A stretch of 64,000 bases of DNA. Source: Omphiscola glabra. Lineage: Eukaryota; Mollusca; Gastropoda; Lymnaeidae. The first letter of the stretch is position 1, and each line of letters opens with the position of its first letter. A program made the position numbers and the translations under genes. Shown one piece after another: positions 1 through 12,949 of this stretch. The stretch lies in the NCBI GenBank assembly GCA_964017045.1, contig OZ024808.1:25885896-25949895 (forward strand), in the 5' to 3' direction. Under the pieces are notes generated by a model. The model saw nothing but the letters and a program-made list of their open reading frames with translations. It had not been told where the DNA came from and ran no database searches.

Positions 1-3000
1 TGAAAAAAAATGCATTAATGAAACTGAAATAGTAAGTTTTAGCATTAAAAAAATAATGACCTGTGACCTTTTTGGAAAATAACTTTCCGTAAAATCCAAC
101 AGTAGTGCATTTATCTTGTCTCAATGAACTTCTATTATATGGAAATCTCTTTTTTCCAGAAACAGGATAAATTGAATTTTGAATTTTAAAAAACAAGTGT
201 TTCTAAAATTTTGACACCGAACCATGTTTACAGTGTTGTGTCATAAGGGGCTAGAGCTTGTTCACCTATTGTGTGTTTTAATTTTAATCTTTTGTTTGAG
301 CTGATAATAAAAATATTTCACCAGGAATGAATTTAATGGTTCAATTGGAATGGGCGTCCTTTAACTTGCTAGGAATAACCTGGCTCCAGTTGAGCAGTTT
401 AACTAGCTTTGTAAGCTAACAAATTCTTAATTAGATCTTTTAAATAATATTTTTAGCAATTATAGTTCATAATTATATAATTTATGTATATATAGATAAT
501 AATTTACAAGTGACACTAGAGAGTAAAATGAGCAGGTGCCTCAATAGGCATGAGCCAATGACATAATATTGCCATGATTGGAGCTTGAACCTGTCTACTG
601 TGATAAATCAAACCAGTGAATTAAGGAAAACCATTTATTATTGTTATTATTGTTTTTTATTTGCAGAAGGGCGATGGTAAATAAGCCTTTTTTTTGCTTA
701 TGTTTTGAATGATTTAACCCTAGGACTGTGAGGGGTACAGAAAAATGCAACTGTGAAATGAAGTTATGGGATGATTTTAATATCCTGGAAATGGATGAGA
801 CGATCATTATTATGTTTATCATTAAATATGTTATCAAAAGGAAATATCATTAAAATTGGTTATTTGTTCCTTAAGGATAATGTCTTGCTCTGTGAATATG
901 TTTGGACATGCCAGTTGAAATCCGCTGCCTTGGAAAAATGGAAGAGTTCACTGGCTTGCCTGTTTGAATGAATGAAAGACAAACTTTGGTTCATGCATGG
1001 CTTTTGTGCTTTCTTGTCATAATGGACCACAAATGCCATTTTTAAGCTGCACCTATTTTATAAGTTTTTTTTTGTTTTTTTTAAAATGAGTTACAGGGAA
1101 TATATATATATAAAACAATGCTGCATGGATATTGCTTCAGTTACATTGTAGGCAGTGTTTTAAACATGTAATTATTGATTTTTGAATTGATTTTTACTAC
1201 AAGTAAAAAATTTTTAGCATAAAAAAACAAAAAAATAATGGTGAGAATAATTATACTTGCCATGAAAAAGTTGAAATGTGGCTGAAATCTAACTTAACAT
1301 ATTTGAATATCTGCCAATACATTTCATATGTAATTTCATTGTGCTTTTTGGGAACTACTCAAGGCAAGCATGCACAATTATTAAATGATTCTGCATTTCA
1401 CTTAAATGCATGTAATACGGAATGGTTGAACTTAGGGTATCCACTTACAGTTCTAGGGTTAAGTTTTCACATATAATTAACTCTCTTTGTAAATTGTATC
1501 ATAATGATTTTGAACTTTTGAAGGGTCACTACTAATGCTATTTCAAAATGTCTTGTTTGTTTGGATGAAAGTCTTGTTTATTATTATATGATAATTGATA
1601 ATGTGATTTTTGTTTCGTATTTCCCCTCAACTCTGTATGACCTACTTTATTGGCATACTTCGTGTTTTACACTGGACCTTTTTTTTCTCCTCTTTTTGCA
1701 TATTTTTTTTTTGAGTTAATTAATTAGTTTGTTTAATAAAAATGACTTAGATCAATTTTGAAGTATTCAAGGCAGCATTCTCATGTAAATTGATTTTTTC
1801 TCTTTCGTTGTTGGTGCCTTCTCTGGTTTGTGTGACTCAATTTCAAAGGTTCTCAAACTTGATTTATCAGAAAACCTCATTTTATAAAACAAAATTTGTA
1901 ATAAACCTGGGGATAAACATTTTCAATGTGTTAAATATGAAGCCCTCTAAGTCTCTTCTTCCCTGTAACCTACAGTTTGAGGACCCCTACTATGGGTTAA
2001 TCTGTCAACTTGAATATAACATTGTGTTTACTTTATAAATTTCATTTTATTTTTGTGTAACAGTTAAACCATTCTCCCCTACAGCTAAGATATCTTAATT
2101 GGGACACTTTGTCGTGATATGTTCTTTTCTGCTGATTAAACATTTTTTAAACAGATAGATTGAGATTTAGGTCACATTAGGTATAGTAGCAAATTTAAAC
2201 AAAAAGTACAGGAAAAGCTAGGACATGTCCCATTCGTTTATAAAAGCCTTTCTAATGGGCGCATCACCAAAAATTAGATAAAGTTATATTTCTATGGAGG
2301 AAGTGGTGATTTTAGCCTTTTTCCATAAATTTTAAAGGTGAGAGTAGGGGTGGCCAACATGCGGCCAGGCTCAAACATTTATTCTGGCCCACAAGACCTC
2401 CCTTGAGATGGATTAATGTAGAATGAGCAAACTGCGATGTGAATGGTCATCTCCAAAAACCATTGGATAAAAGTTAAGAATTTGTTTATATAATGATAAT
2501 AATCACAGCAAATTAAAACATTTTTCTACTGCTTCTATTGGAAATGAACTCTTGATTCCTAGAAAAATTATCCTTGGGCCTGTCCACAAAATTTTATCTC
2601 CACACTGCCCTCTGCAGAAAAAAGGGTTTCCCACCTCTGCTTTAGAGCATGCATGTTCTAATTGGTGAGATTTCCCTGGCCTCTGAGAGTTCAACCAACT
2701 CTTGTAGAAATAAAATTTTGGTTTGAATAAAACCAAGATCTTCTACTACATTTAAAAGGAATTTCCTCAGGTGGGTGGGTTAAGCTCTTGATTTGATTTT
2801 CCTGTTATAAAAAAAATGGCTGGTGGCCAACAATTTGACCAGCTGTTGCTCACTAAGTACTTGTCAGTGGCTCAGATCACATCTTAATATGTTCAAGCTG
2901 TTGGTAGCTGTTTTAAATAAGAACAGAGATCACAACATGGGCAGGGCCTCATTAGCAGGGGAGGATGAGGGTTTTGTGTTGTTGAGTTGCATTGTTTGTC

Positions 3001-4300
3001 CCTTTTCCCAAAGGAGAAGGTTCCTATAGTCGCAATGTAATTCTTTGTCCCATGGTGCTCTTACTGACATTTTATTTTATTGAGCCATCACTGGCTTGTA
3101 TGCATGTAGTCTGATTTGAAAGTGATTTCACAAAATGTTAAATATCAAGATTTATAAACTAAACAATTATGTCTTTGATCAAATTTTTAAGAAGATTGAT
3201 CTATTTTATTTTTTTTTAATAAATGTTGTGACAGCGTCCATAACCAGTTATGACGTCAGTGAACACCTGACTGATAAAAGGTCCCAGTTATTTGGACTGC
3301 TGATCAAAACATTATTTGTTATTCTGATTTTGTATAATAATTTAATTATCCGTAGCCGACTCCGTGTAAATCTGTAGGAACCCCCTCTTTATCAGCCAAT
3401 TAGAACTCTTCTATAGACACCGTAGGAATGATTTATTGCTTTACATTTCTGATTTTAACAGACAAATTTAATAATGTATTTTTTGAAGTAATTTCAATTT
3501 AAGGTCTCTGGACTGATGCCAAAGAGCTGATGTGTTTATGAATAATAACCAATCACTTGATGTGCTCAAATTACTCAGCTTCATTAATTGAAAGCAGAGT
3601 AATCTCCTCTTGTCTAATTATCAAACATTTATTTTAATTTTAAAAAAGTATTTATCTTGATTTAAGTTTGTTTCTAGCGTGGGTGAATTTTAATTAATAG
3701 AGAATTATAAAGAGATAGTTCTCCTTCTTGTTTATACAAACCAATAATTGAGACTGACTCAAATTAATAACTAATTTAGGTTACATCTGTCCTTTAATTT
3801 CAATTTGTATACATGTATTTCATTATGATATACATGTTCTTTTATTTCAAAATGGTGGTCTTGGTTGCATTTTGCTGTCAAGGGAGGTGACAGTCCTTTG
3901 CGGCTCGACAATGTTGTATGTAAATATGACATTTATTTACATCGTTTGAATAAAACAATTAAGCCAAACAGATATTGTGATGTTTTCATATTTTCTCCAT
4001 TTATGCATAAAATGTATTTAATAACTAACATCTGCTATATCCTTAAGTATGATACTCACTCTTTATAATAATTATAATTGAGCACCAAAATTGAAGTTAA
4101 GAAGCAATCACATAATGATATTCTAATGGATACATTAATGTAGTCATTTAGTGTCATGTACCACTAACGAAGGTTACATTAATATCATCTGCATATTGTG
4201 AAGTAATTCATCAGTGTCATTGATACACATCACACTGATGCGTTAAAAAAAAACAGATTTGATCATGTTGTGATATTAAATTGCAAGGACTTATTAAGAA
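1..4300. other. AT-rich stretch without recognisable genes
   Basis: This stretch is strongly AT-rich, with short T and A runs and no tandem array. Short open frames in both strands (for example near 1276-1476 and 3865-4068) have no recognisable motif and look like chance openings. It could be the intron or long untranslated tail of a gene whose coding exons lie to the left of the window. A hAT-like remnant near 2346-2640 is listed separately. I see nothing else to annotate. Confidence 0.5.
2346..2640. mobile_element. possible degenerate hAT-like element
   Basis: The left edge reads AGGGGTGGCCAAC and the right edge, on the other strand, reads CAGAGGTGGGAAAC, so the two ends are imperfect inverted repeats of the hAT type. 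The inside is AT-rich and has no transposase frame. No clean 8-bp target duplication was found, so the copy is old or the borders are off. Confidence 0.3.
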
Positions 4301-4659
4301 AGAAAGGACAAGACATTGTAGAGCACATGAGGAAAAAATATTTTGGGATGGGGTCAGTGGGGTCAGCAAACCCAGGGGATCTGTAGGTGGCATATAGGAG
4401 GAGTGGGGTAACCCTGGGGGTTTGTCGGTGGCGTTTAGGAAAAGGGGGGGGGGGTAACCCAGGGGTATGTCAGCAGTGTAAACAAAGAAGGGATAACACT
4501 ATTATATATAAATATTTATATTGATTTATGTTAATTAGGTCATGTGAGTGTGAGAAGTCAATATTTTAATTTATTATTGAAGTAATTTAAAAATAACAAG
4601 AGAATGATTTATACCTGGGCCTTATGAAGGGGGGAGCTCACCCCGGTGGACAGCATGAG

Positions 4660-4910
4660 GGACACAAAGATGGTATTGAGATGGAGCACTTGGGAACTTT
4701 ATAACAAGATGGAAACTTGGGAAGATGGAGCACTTGGAGACTTTATATCAAAATGGAAACTTGGGGACTTTATATCAAGATGTAGCACTTGGGGAATTTT
4801 TAGCTAGATGTAGCACTTGGGGACTTTATATCAAGATGTAGCACTTGGGGAACTTTTTATCTAGATGTAGCAACTTGGGGACTTTATATCTAGATGGAAC
4901 AATTCTCTGG
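4660..4910. repeat. degenerate minisatellite, about 33-39 bp unit
   Basis: About seven irregular copies of a unit built around AGATGTAGCACTTGGGGAC and a TTTATATC segment. Copies differ in length and substitution. Poly-G runs follow at 4953-4963 and 5120-5133. No gene is visible from here to 5730. Confidence 0.75.
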
Positions 4911-5730
4911 GGTTTTAGGAGCTCGTTTTGTCTTGGCCTATGAGGTGCCGTGAGGGGGGGGGTGGTTGTCGCATTTCTTAGCGTGATTCTGTTTGTGTTC
5001 TTGTTTTGCTCGGGTTATTTTTGTGTCTGATTTGCCTCTCCCCTTGGTTGTGGTTGACTTGGTCCCAGTTATTTGTTTGTTTTGGTACTTGTTTCGTCCC
5101 TGGGGGCACTTCAGATTTGGGGGGGGGGGGGGGCGTGGCTATGCTGGTTGCCAGTGGCCAAAGGCATATCTAAAGGGTGGCAGATGGGACATGCGTTCCG
5201 GGGCGTGAGACTTGAGGGGGGGGGGTGGGCTTTGGTGGAATTAATTGGTTGAAAATAATGGGTTTTGGAGGGTGTGGGGGTAAAAATGAATATTGTCCCC
5301 TGAAACCAAACACTGTAGATATACCCCTGCTAGGTGCGTCAAAATAGGGCGGATGGAGTGGTCCACCCAGGTGTCACTTTTTCTTTACATGCTGGTTGTG
5401 GCATATTTGGACAACTGCAGAGTTTGAATCGTGAAAGGGAGGACGGCAGACATATTTGGCCGCTCATGGCAGCCCTAATAGTGGCTACGCCACTAGGCAG
5501 TGCGTCTATCGATACAAAAATCGGCGATCCTTTTCATTTAGAAATCTTGATCAGTGTAGGGATTTGGGGAGCCTGCTCCCAAGAGATTGTTTGTGGTGTA
5601 TTTTTTTTAGTATACTTAAATTCGATGTTTCTATCATATCTTTTGAACAGGGAAGAACATTTATAAAGTTTTGTTGGAGGCATTATTTAGCCTAGTGCCT
5701 TAAATAAACTTAATTCACTCCGTTTGTGGC

Positions 5731-6310
5731 GTGCCCCAGGGTAATTATTAGGCATAAGCTTATAATCAACCCCATGTGCCCCAGGGTATTCATTAGGCAC
5801 AAGCTTATAATCAACCCCATGTGCCCCAGGGTAATCATTAGGCACAAGCTTATAATCAACCCCATGTGCCCCAGGGTAATCATTAGGCACAAGCTTATAA
5901 TCAACACCATGTGCCCCAGGGTAATCATTAGGCACAAGCTTATAATCAACCCCATGTGCCCCAGGGTAATCATTAGGCACAAGCTTATAATCAACCCCAT
6001 GTGCCCCAGGGTATTCATTAGACACAAGCTTATAATCAACACCATGTGCCCCAGGGTAATCATTAGGCACAAGCTTATAATCAACCCCATGTGCCCCAGT
6101 GTATTCATTAGGCACACGCTTATAATCAACACCATGTGCCCCAGGGTATTCATTAGGCACAAGCTTATAATCAACCCCATGTGCCCCAGTGTATTCATTA
6201 GGCACACGCTTATAATCAACCCCATGTGCCCCAGGGTATTCATTAGGCACAAGCTTATAATCAACCCCATGTGCCCCAGGGTAATCATTAGGCACAAGCT
6301 TATAATCAGC
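5731..6310. repeat. 45-bp minisatellite, about 13 copies
   Basis: Head-to-tail units of 45 bp containing GTGCCCCAGGGTAATCATTA and an AAGCTT site. Because 45 is a multiple of three, several frames on both strands stay open for about 200 codons. These are repeat artefacts, not genes. Each unit contains the short inverted pair GTGCC...GGCAC. Copies differ by a few substitutions such as GTAATC/GTATTC. Confidence 0.95.
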
Positions 6311-6318
6311 CCCATACT

Positions 6319-6603
6319 GTACCATTGATCAGCGTGAGGAAATGGGTGCATAATTTAGGACGCTAAAGACAGTCGTACCATTGATCAGCGTGAGGAAAGG
6401 GTTGCAGAATTTAGGACGCTAAAGACAGTAGTACCATTGATCAGCGTGAGGAAAGGGTTGCAGAATTTAGGACGCTAAAGACAGTCGTACCATTGATCAG
6501 CGTGAGTGAAAGGGGTGCAGAATTTAGGACGCTAAAGACAGTCGTACCATTGATCAGCGTGAGGAAAGGGTTGCAGAATTTAGGACGCTAAAGACAGTCG
6601 TAC
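6319..6603. repeat. 56-bp minisatellite, 5 copies
   Basis: Five units starting GTACCATTGATCAGCGTGAG, with starts at 6319, 6375, 6431, 6487 and 6544. It follows the 45-bp array after fewer than 10 bases, so two unrelated arrays are almost fused. Confidence 0.95.
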
Positions 6604-8630
6604 AAACTCAAATTGAAGGTGTGTATTATTTTGGCGCATACTTGAATTTGTTGTTTCTTTCAGACAATTTTGAGATGGCATTTCAAAATTTTGGGTGGGA
6701 AATGGCAAAATTAGCCATAATAATGACCAAAGTCCAAAGACATCTTAAATTTCGCACCAGCGGGACGTAAACTATATTCACTCTAGTTATGTCATTCTCT
6801 AGCTTAAAAGTTATGCTTTTATTATAAATATAATTTGAAAACATGAAAATATTCCTGAGGTTTGATACTTAGTGAGAACTCTATTAAAATTATAGACCTT
6901 AAAATATGAGCAAATGTAGTTTAATACAGTGTTATTTAAGTCTTTAAACTTATGAGTTTGCAAAAAATAATGAAACAAAAAAATACAGATAAATGCGAAG
7001 GGAAAGTAATACCTCGGCTCATAATCAGCAAATTTTCGAAACATTGCGATATTTAGAATCGAATACTGTAAGCTTCTAAAGTCTAAAGCAATAAAAGTAA
7101 AAGAAAAAATAAGATTATAAAAAAAATGTAATACATTCCAAACACTGTTATTATTAGTATTTACTACCTAACTCCCCTAGATCGTGAGAAGTCTGTGACA
7201 ATAAAAAAAAAGGACATATTATTGTAATTTTAAAACATGATTTATCCTTTATTTACCAATGTATTATTAGATATACCAATATACCCGTCATTTGTGTTAA
7301 ACCTCATCCTACAATTATTATAATTAGGGGGCTTATAATGTGTTCGGATAATATGAAATCAAATCTGTTTTGAAAGTTTTTTCTAATTTGTTTGTTTAAC
7401 TATATTATTTTTTTAAAGTGACTTTTTCGATCGAAACATCATTGAATGTGTGTTTCAGTGCAAAGCTAGCATAAATAAGTAATAGTAAGTAGTCACAGAA
7501 TTTACCAAGGTCAAGGTTATGGCAGTGAGAGGCGTTGTATCATTCAACCTCTAAATGTTTCTGTCAGGAAAAGAAAAAAAAAACCTGACTTTTATAGAAT
7601 CATTATAGAATTATTATAAAAATGTTAAAAACATAATGTAGCCAAGTGGTGATGTGTGATGTTGGTGGTGGCTGACAGTTTTACTAAAACAAACTAAGAA
7701 AATGCAGGTCTGAGGACTATAGCTTTTATTTGGAAAACTAACAAAAGGTCCCGAAAAGGAAATAAAAGGAAAGGGACAATACCTGCAAAGAAACAAATAA
7801 TACAGGTCAACAATGTCCTGACTAATAATGAATAACACAGAGAACAAATAAGCATATTAACTAACCCTGTAAATGCAGGGTGTTACAAAATATACTTAAC
7901 TAACAAAATAGAGTATGCTTACATGGTAAACAATTGGCAATTAAAATTATATTGTTTTGATAATGTTTCATTACTATAAAAGGAAATCACGTGGCAGTGT
8001 TTTACTTGTAGCACGTACATTGTGTTATACAAAGAACCAGTGTAAGATGTGAGGGCTAGCATAAAGGTCTAACTGTGGTACTGTCATCCATGTAAGGGGT
8101 CTATGTAAGATGCACCCATAGCAGGACAGGTACTTTAATGGTGTAAGGTATAACCACCATGGGTTAGATACATGCACACAATTGCTGTGTCTTTTTAAGA
8201 CAAAAGCAAATTGCGAAATTTCTAAGCATATTAATACAGCTGGTAATAATAGTCTCCTAACACATGCATCACTTTCTATGTGAGAATATAGCACAAGGCG
8301 GGAGAGGTAGCCTTCTACACATATTGTAGGTATATTCGCTGGTCGTATACTGTTGTATCAATAGCTTTTAAGCACATTGCAGTGTGTGTGACCAGAGCGA
8401 TATAACGGTTGCGTGCTATGCCCACATGCACTCGTATCTAATTCCATTTCATAATTCATGGATTTTGGTTACACGTCCAATTGACGGAGCTAACAAGTGA
8501 TTAAAACACTGCCTAATATAAGTCATGAACAGAAATATTCCATTACTAACACCGAACAAGTAATGCAGTCTACAAGCACAGAAATAAAAAAAGCGTATTT
8601 GCTTCTACTTACAGAGCGTCCAAATGGGCC
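6604..8630. other. intergenic, no gene seen
   Basis: AT-rich sequence with scattered short open frames that lack family motifs or convincing splice borders. No array or transposon end was recognised here. Confidence 0.4.
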
Positions 8631-8633
8631 GCT

Positions 8634-9110
8634 ATGAACACTGACACACTCCAGGGATGGGAGGTGAACACTGACACACTCCAGGGATGGGAGGTGAACA
8701 CTGACACACTCCAGGGATGGGAGGTGAACACTGACACACTTCAGGGGTGGGAGGTGAACACTGACACACTCCAGGGATGGGAGGTGAACACTGACACACT
8801 CCAGGGATGGGAGGTGAACACTGACACACTCCAGGGATGGGAGGTGAACACTGACACACTCCAGGGATGGGAGGTGAACACTGACACACTCCAGGGATGG
8901 GAGGTGAACACTGACACACTCCAGGGATGGGAGGTGAACACTGACACACTCCAGGGATGGGAGGTGAACACTGACACACTCCAGGGATGGGAGGTGAACA
9001 CTGACACACTCCAGGGATGGGAGGTGAACACTGACACACTTCAGGGATGGGAGGTGAACACTGACACACTAACACACTGACACACTCCAGGGATGGGAGG
9101 TGAACAACCT
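8634..9110. repeat. 30-bp minisatellite, about 16 copies
   Basis: Very homogeneous 30-bp units (GACACACTCCAGGGATGGGA core). The last copies are broken by a short ACACACTGACACACT slip. The unit length keeps long frames open on both strands (147-148 codons); these are not genes. High copy identity suggests recent expansion or homogenisation. Confidence 0.96.
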
Positions 9111-10072
9111 CGAATAAAAAATCTCCCTAATGTGCCCGCCTTAAATAGTCGTGCGCGGACGTACCCGAAAACCTGACGTCACGCCCTGACTTCAAGTGTC
9201 CAAAACTTGTCTTCTGACAGATTTTCTGTGGTAAACTGACAAACCCTGGAGACTACAACCCAAATTAAAGTGGATATCCCGGATCCAATCCCTAATTAAT
9301 TAAATGTGTCCTTCTTAGCTTTGTCTCCGCTATCTAAGATACATTTTTATACTTCTATGAGTTATATACTTTTTGAGATATTTAAATAAAACATGTTGGG
9401 ACCCCCCCCCCCCCCCATAAATGAATGTGAAAACTCTCTTAATTACTAACAATTAAAATACCCTATGACGTTGGGGACTTGTAAATATACTAAAGTATAG
9501 CGAATAAACTCCCCTTCCCAACTAGATATAATTTATAATTTAATTCACTATGGTTCCCGAGATACAAATTATTTAACTTAGCTCTAAAGCACAAATAGTG
9601 GTTCCCACTATTTAAGTATTCTACGCCATGAGGGAGAGCCGGTCGGTCAGTCTGAATGGGGTGAACTTGACCAGAGGTTGGGTCAACATTCCGATCCTGT
9701 GTTGGGCGAAGTCAAATTACGCTACAGTGTTGGTGTTGGGCGCGATTTAAAAAACGGGGCCTACCCTACCACATCAATGAAACCATTCACATTTTTCCCC
9801 ATCCAAGCAGAGGCATAAGTAAGGTTGGGGGGGGGGCGGGGGGGGCAAGGGTGACAGATGTCCCTGGTCGTAAGACTCGTTAGGGGAGCCAAAATGTGCT
9901 TTGATATTACGCACTCGTGTCTCAAATTGAAAAACCACCATGTTATCCTTCTTGTCGTAATTTTTTATTGAGTGTCATATGTGGATGTGATGTCGGTAAT
10001 TATGAAGAATGTTGTAAAATGATGTTTGATAGAAGTGCTCCTGAGGTTGGGTAGGGTGGAAGAAGCGCATTT

Positions 10073-10205
10073 GGGGGTCGTCCATTAATTACGTCAAAAA
10101 TTTTTCCGCAATTTTTGACCCCCTCCCGCCTTTGACCCCCTTGTCAACAACTGTCACATTTTCGATGACCCCCCCTATTTAATTATGTCAACATTTTATA
10201 CCCCC
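10073..10205. repeat. left terminal-inverted-repeat block of a DNA transposon or MITE
   Basis: It begins GGGGGTCGTCCATTAATTAC, followed by runs of C and TGTCAACAACTGTCA. The opening is the reverse complement, apart from one extra base, of the sequence ending at 12640. The block may be one end of a 2.57-kb element or a self-contained MITE with its own decayed right end (TTTAATTATGTCAAC). Confidence 0.55.
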
Positions 10206-10389
10206 CAAAAAAAAATAAAAAAAATTGAATTATAATATAAATAAATGTATAAATACGTTTTAATTTGTGCTGATGTGTTTTTAATAACACAAAATTGTAG
10301 GAAAAACATTTTATTACATCTTTCGCTAGTTAACAAGCTATAAAGTTTTTACACTTACATTTTATAATGCAGAATCGATTAAAAGTTTG

Positions 10390-11082
10390 TTAAAGACTAA
10401 ATATCATTGTGTGTCCGTTGTCAACTCCTACTTTAAATTTACTTTTATCTTCAAAATAATCGTCCTCTATCCCTAACTGAAAAAAATCTGGCTTATAAAC
10501 ACTTTCCTCAAAATAATCGTCCCCTATCCCTAACTGCAAAAATTCCCATTCATCATTTCGTCTATCACTATTGTCCCCCTTTTCAGTTTTATTTTTAGTC
10601 TCTGACAACTCCACCCATGACCTGCTTTCCCGGCACCATTTAAGTTTATTCCCCTTAGCTTCCACTAATTTTTCCTTAACGTTATTCCCCCTTTCCCTAA
10701 GCTCCTGATCTCTCTGTCTCTGAATCTTGTTCCATTCCGCAGCCTCAACCTCAAGTTTTTTTAGTAGATCCCTTTTCCACTTTCTCCTTTCCTGTTCTTC
10801 TATCTCTCTAACGCGTTCTAGTTCTTGTTCTCTCGCTCTCGTTACCTGTTCTAGTTCCTGGGCTCGCTCTTCTCTCCCCATCTCGCGTTCCTTACTCTCT
10901 CGTTCCCATTCCTCTGTCTCTCTTTCCCACTCCATATCTTTAACGCGTTTTTGTTCTTCCCATTCCCTGTCTTCTTTCTATTTTCTTAGTCTTTTTTCCA
11001 CCCACCGATCGATGGCTTCATCTTTTTTCCCTAATAACTCAGCCTCCTCCCTAAATTCTAATATTAACTCATTTAAATCCAT
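10390..11082 (-). pseudogene. gag-like coiled-coil frame with one in-frame amber stop
   Basis: The frame opens with an ATG at 11080-11082 (MDLNELILEF), runs 34 codons to a TAG at 10978-10980, and continues open for a further 195 codons to the stop at 10390. The middle is a charged coiled coil rich in Glu, Arg, Lys and Gln. The tail carries a short internal duplication (QLGIGDDYFEE and QLGIEDDYFED). An N-terminal MDLNEL-type start followed by an Arg/Glu coiled coil is what I expect of gag leaders of molluscan LTR retrotransposons, and an LTR with the right polarity lies 412 bp upstream (11495-11973). No zinc knuckle, protease or reverse transcriptase follows, so the element is truncated or non-autonomous. 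An unrelated coiled-coil pseudogene is the alternative. Confidence 0.5.
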
Positions 11083-11494
11083 GCTTAACACCAACGTCTA
11101 AAAAAAAATAATTATAGAGCCCTCAATACCAGTAACAATTTAAAGAAATTATTACAGCATAATACAACAATTCAAAATTTATAAATTAAGCTAATAACCC
11201 GGTCTTGATACTTGATCTTGGGCACCAGCGGGCGACGGACAGCAAGACAGCAGTGGTGGTGTCCAACAACAGCGGAATCAGCAACAGTTACACACCTCAG
11301 AAGTGGGGTACAATATCAGGAATGCACAGGAACAGCAGCGGGCGGCAACAGCTGGGCAAAGTAGCAGCAACGTTACAGGAACAGCAGGAATAAGAAACAT
11401 CAGCAACAGGATTACCTCAAATGGCGTACTTAAACATACTGTGGTAGGCAGGCCTGGTACAGGGTCTCATAGGTTTTTTGGACGGGCCCCCAAA

Positions 11495-11973
11495 TGTTAC
11501 GACCTTTCCAACGTTACGGTTTCCTAATGTTACAGCCTGGTACACTTCAAAATAACTCCACATAGTTTCATGAGTCATTTTTTTATTCCATTATATACAA
11601 AATGTACTGTCACATGGCCAGGAGTCCCAAATACATAACGAAGTTCCTCACTACACACTTAGGAAACTAAACTTCGACTAACACACGTTCTCTCTACTAG
11701 CTCTAAGATCTCCCTAAATAAATCTCTTGTCCTCTCTAGCAATCACTCGATCTCCCTCGACTAACCAACACACTGTCCTTTTATCCACGCACTTGTCTAT
11801 TCATAATTCCCCTGTCAGCCAATGACCATTCAGCAACACTAATACAATTCACCACAACTAACGCACCCAAAAAGTATTGACACTAACAACAGTGGTTCTC
11901 ACATTTAAACTATCACCATGCATGAACGACTTTCATACCAAAACATCAGGCTAACTAACTCTAGTTCACAACA
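11495..11973 (-). mobile_element. LTR of a retrotransposon (minus orientation)
   Basis: On the minus strand this 479-bp segment starts TGTTGTGAAC and ends CGTAACA, giving the usual TG...CA borders. It contains a TATA-like GGATAAAAGG (about 11779-11788) and, further on, an AATAAA signal (11582-11587), in the order promoter then polyadenylation. Immediately after the end comes TTTGGGGGCCCGTCC (11480-11494), which resembles a tRNA-Pro type primer binding site. The gag-like frame follows in the same orientation. I found no matching second LTR in the window. Confidence 0.6.
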
Positions 11974-12000
11974 TCCGTCCATCCCTCCATAGAATAGTTT

Positions 12001-12192
12001 CTATCTTCCCATGGAGTAGCAAGGCGCTATCGTTACAATGGGCATCAGGGACATCATTTGGGTAGGGCAGGGGGGCATTGATTTATCATTTTCATCTTGC
12101 GGAACTGATATACCAGACAAGTCAACATCATCCTTATCTAACCATTCAGCACTTAAAATATAAGAATTGTCTGTGTGAGCAATAGTTTCCAA
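12001..12192 (-). other. short unrecognised open frame
   Basis: A 63-codon frame beginning METIAHTDNSY, acidic and less repetitive than its surroundings. It lies between the LTR and the right terminal inverted repeat, so it could be a decayed piece of the DNA transposon that flanks it. I do not recognise a family, and no splice partner was identified. Confidence 0.15.
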
Positions 12193-12539
12193 GAGCTCTC
12201 CCTGTCTTTGAGTTGGTATAGTTGTTATTGAACACCGATGAGTTGGTGTTTTTTTTTAATTGAGCACCGTGTATAATGATGTGTTAATCATTCTAGGGAG
12301 TGGATTTAGAGGGAATGACAGGTGAAGAGATGCCAACTTTTGACTTCTCTTGCCCTAACAAAGTGTGCTAACATTTTGACCAGCCATCTGCAGTGTGCAG
12401 ACTGACACACATTAAATAACTCTTATATTGTTAAAAGCCTAAACAAATCTGACTATTTACACTCATTAAATTGTTTAAAATAATAATAATGTAAGAACCA
12501 GTCAATTTTTAAGATAAAAATTTTAATAGAAAAAACATG

Positions 12540-12642
12540 ATTGCTGACGTCAACTAATCTATCCCCCTACCCCATGTCAACAACTGTCAAACATTTCCAC
12601 CCCCCCCTTATTTTGTTGACGTAATTAATGGACGCCCCCTTT
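12540..12642. repeat. right terminal-inverted-repeat block
   Basis: It contains TGTCAACAACTGTCAAACA, C runs, and ends GACGTAATTAATGGACGCCCC. The end mirrors the opening at 10073. Together they bracket about 2.57 kb that now contains the LTR and gag-like frame, which may have inserted into the older DNA element. Confidence 0.5.
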
Positions 12643-12949
12643 CGACAAATGCCCGGAGCCGGAGATCCGATTTGGCCAACAAATTCTCATTTTTCTCATT
12701 AAGATGTACAAATAATATAAATGTTCATGAACTCACGCTGTGGCTAGGTCGGTCATGAACATTTCATGTAAGTTTTCATTGGTACAAAAAAACAAAAACA
12801 AACGAACGTCTTTCCTGCGCTCTGCGTAAGATAGCTTTGCTCCTTACATGATAACATTATGTTGACAAATCGACGCCCCCCGTGAGAATGAATACCAACT
12901 AATGTTCAGTTCAAACGATTAAATTTCCTTCAAATTTGCAACTGTTTTA

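Noticed and set aside
5687..6351. Three overlapping frames of about 200 codons
   Set aside because: Explained by the 45-bp minisatellite, a multiple of three.
8632..9080. 147-148 codon Cys/Pro-rich or Trp-rich frames, possibly a repeat secretory protein
   Set aside because: They are the two strands of the homogeneous 30-bp minisatellite; no signal peptide, start context or flanking exon.
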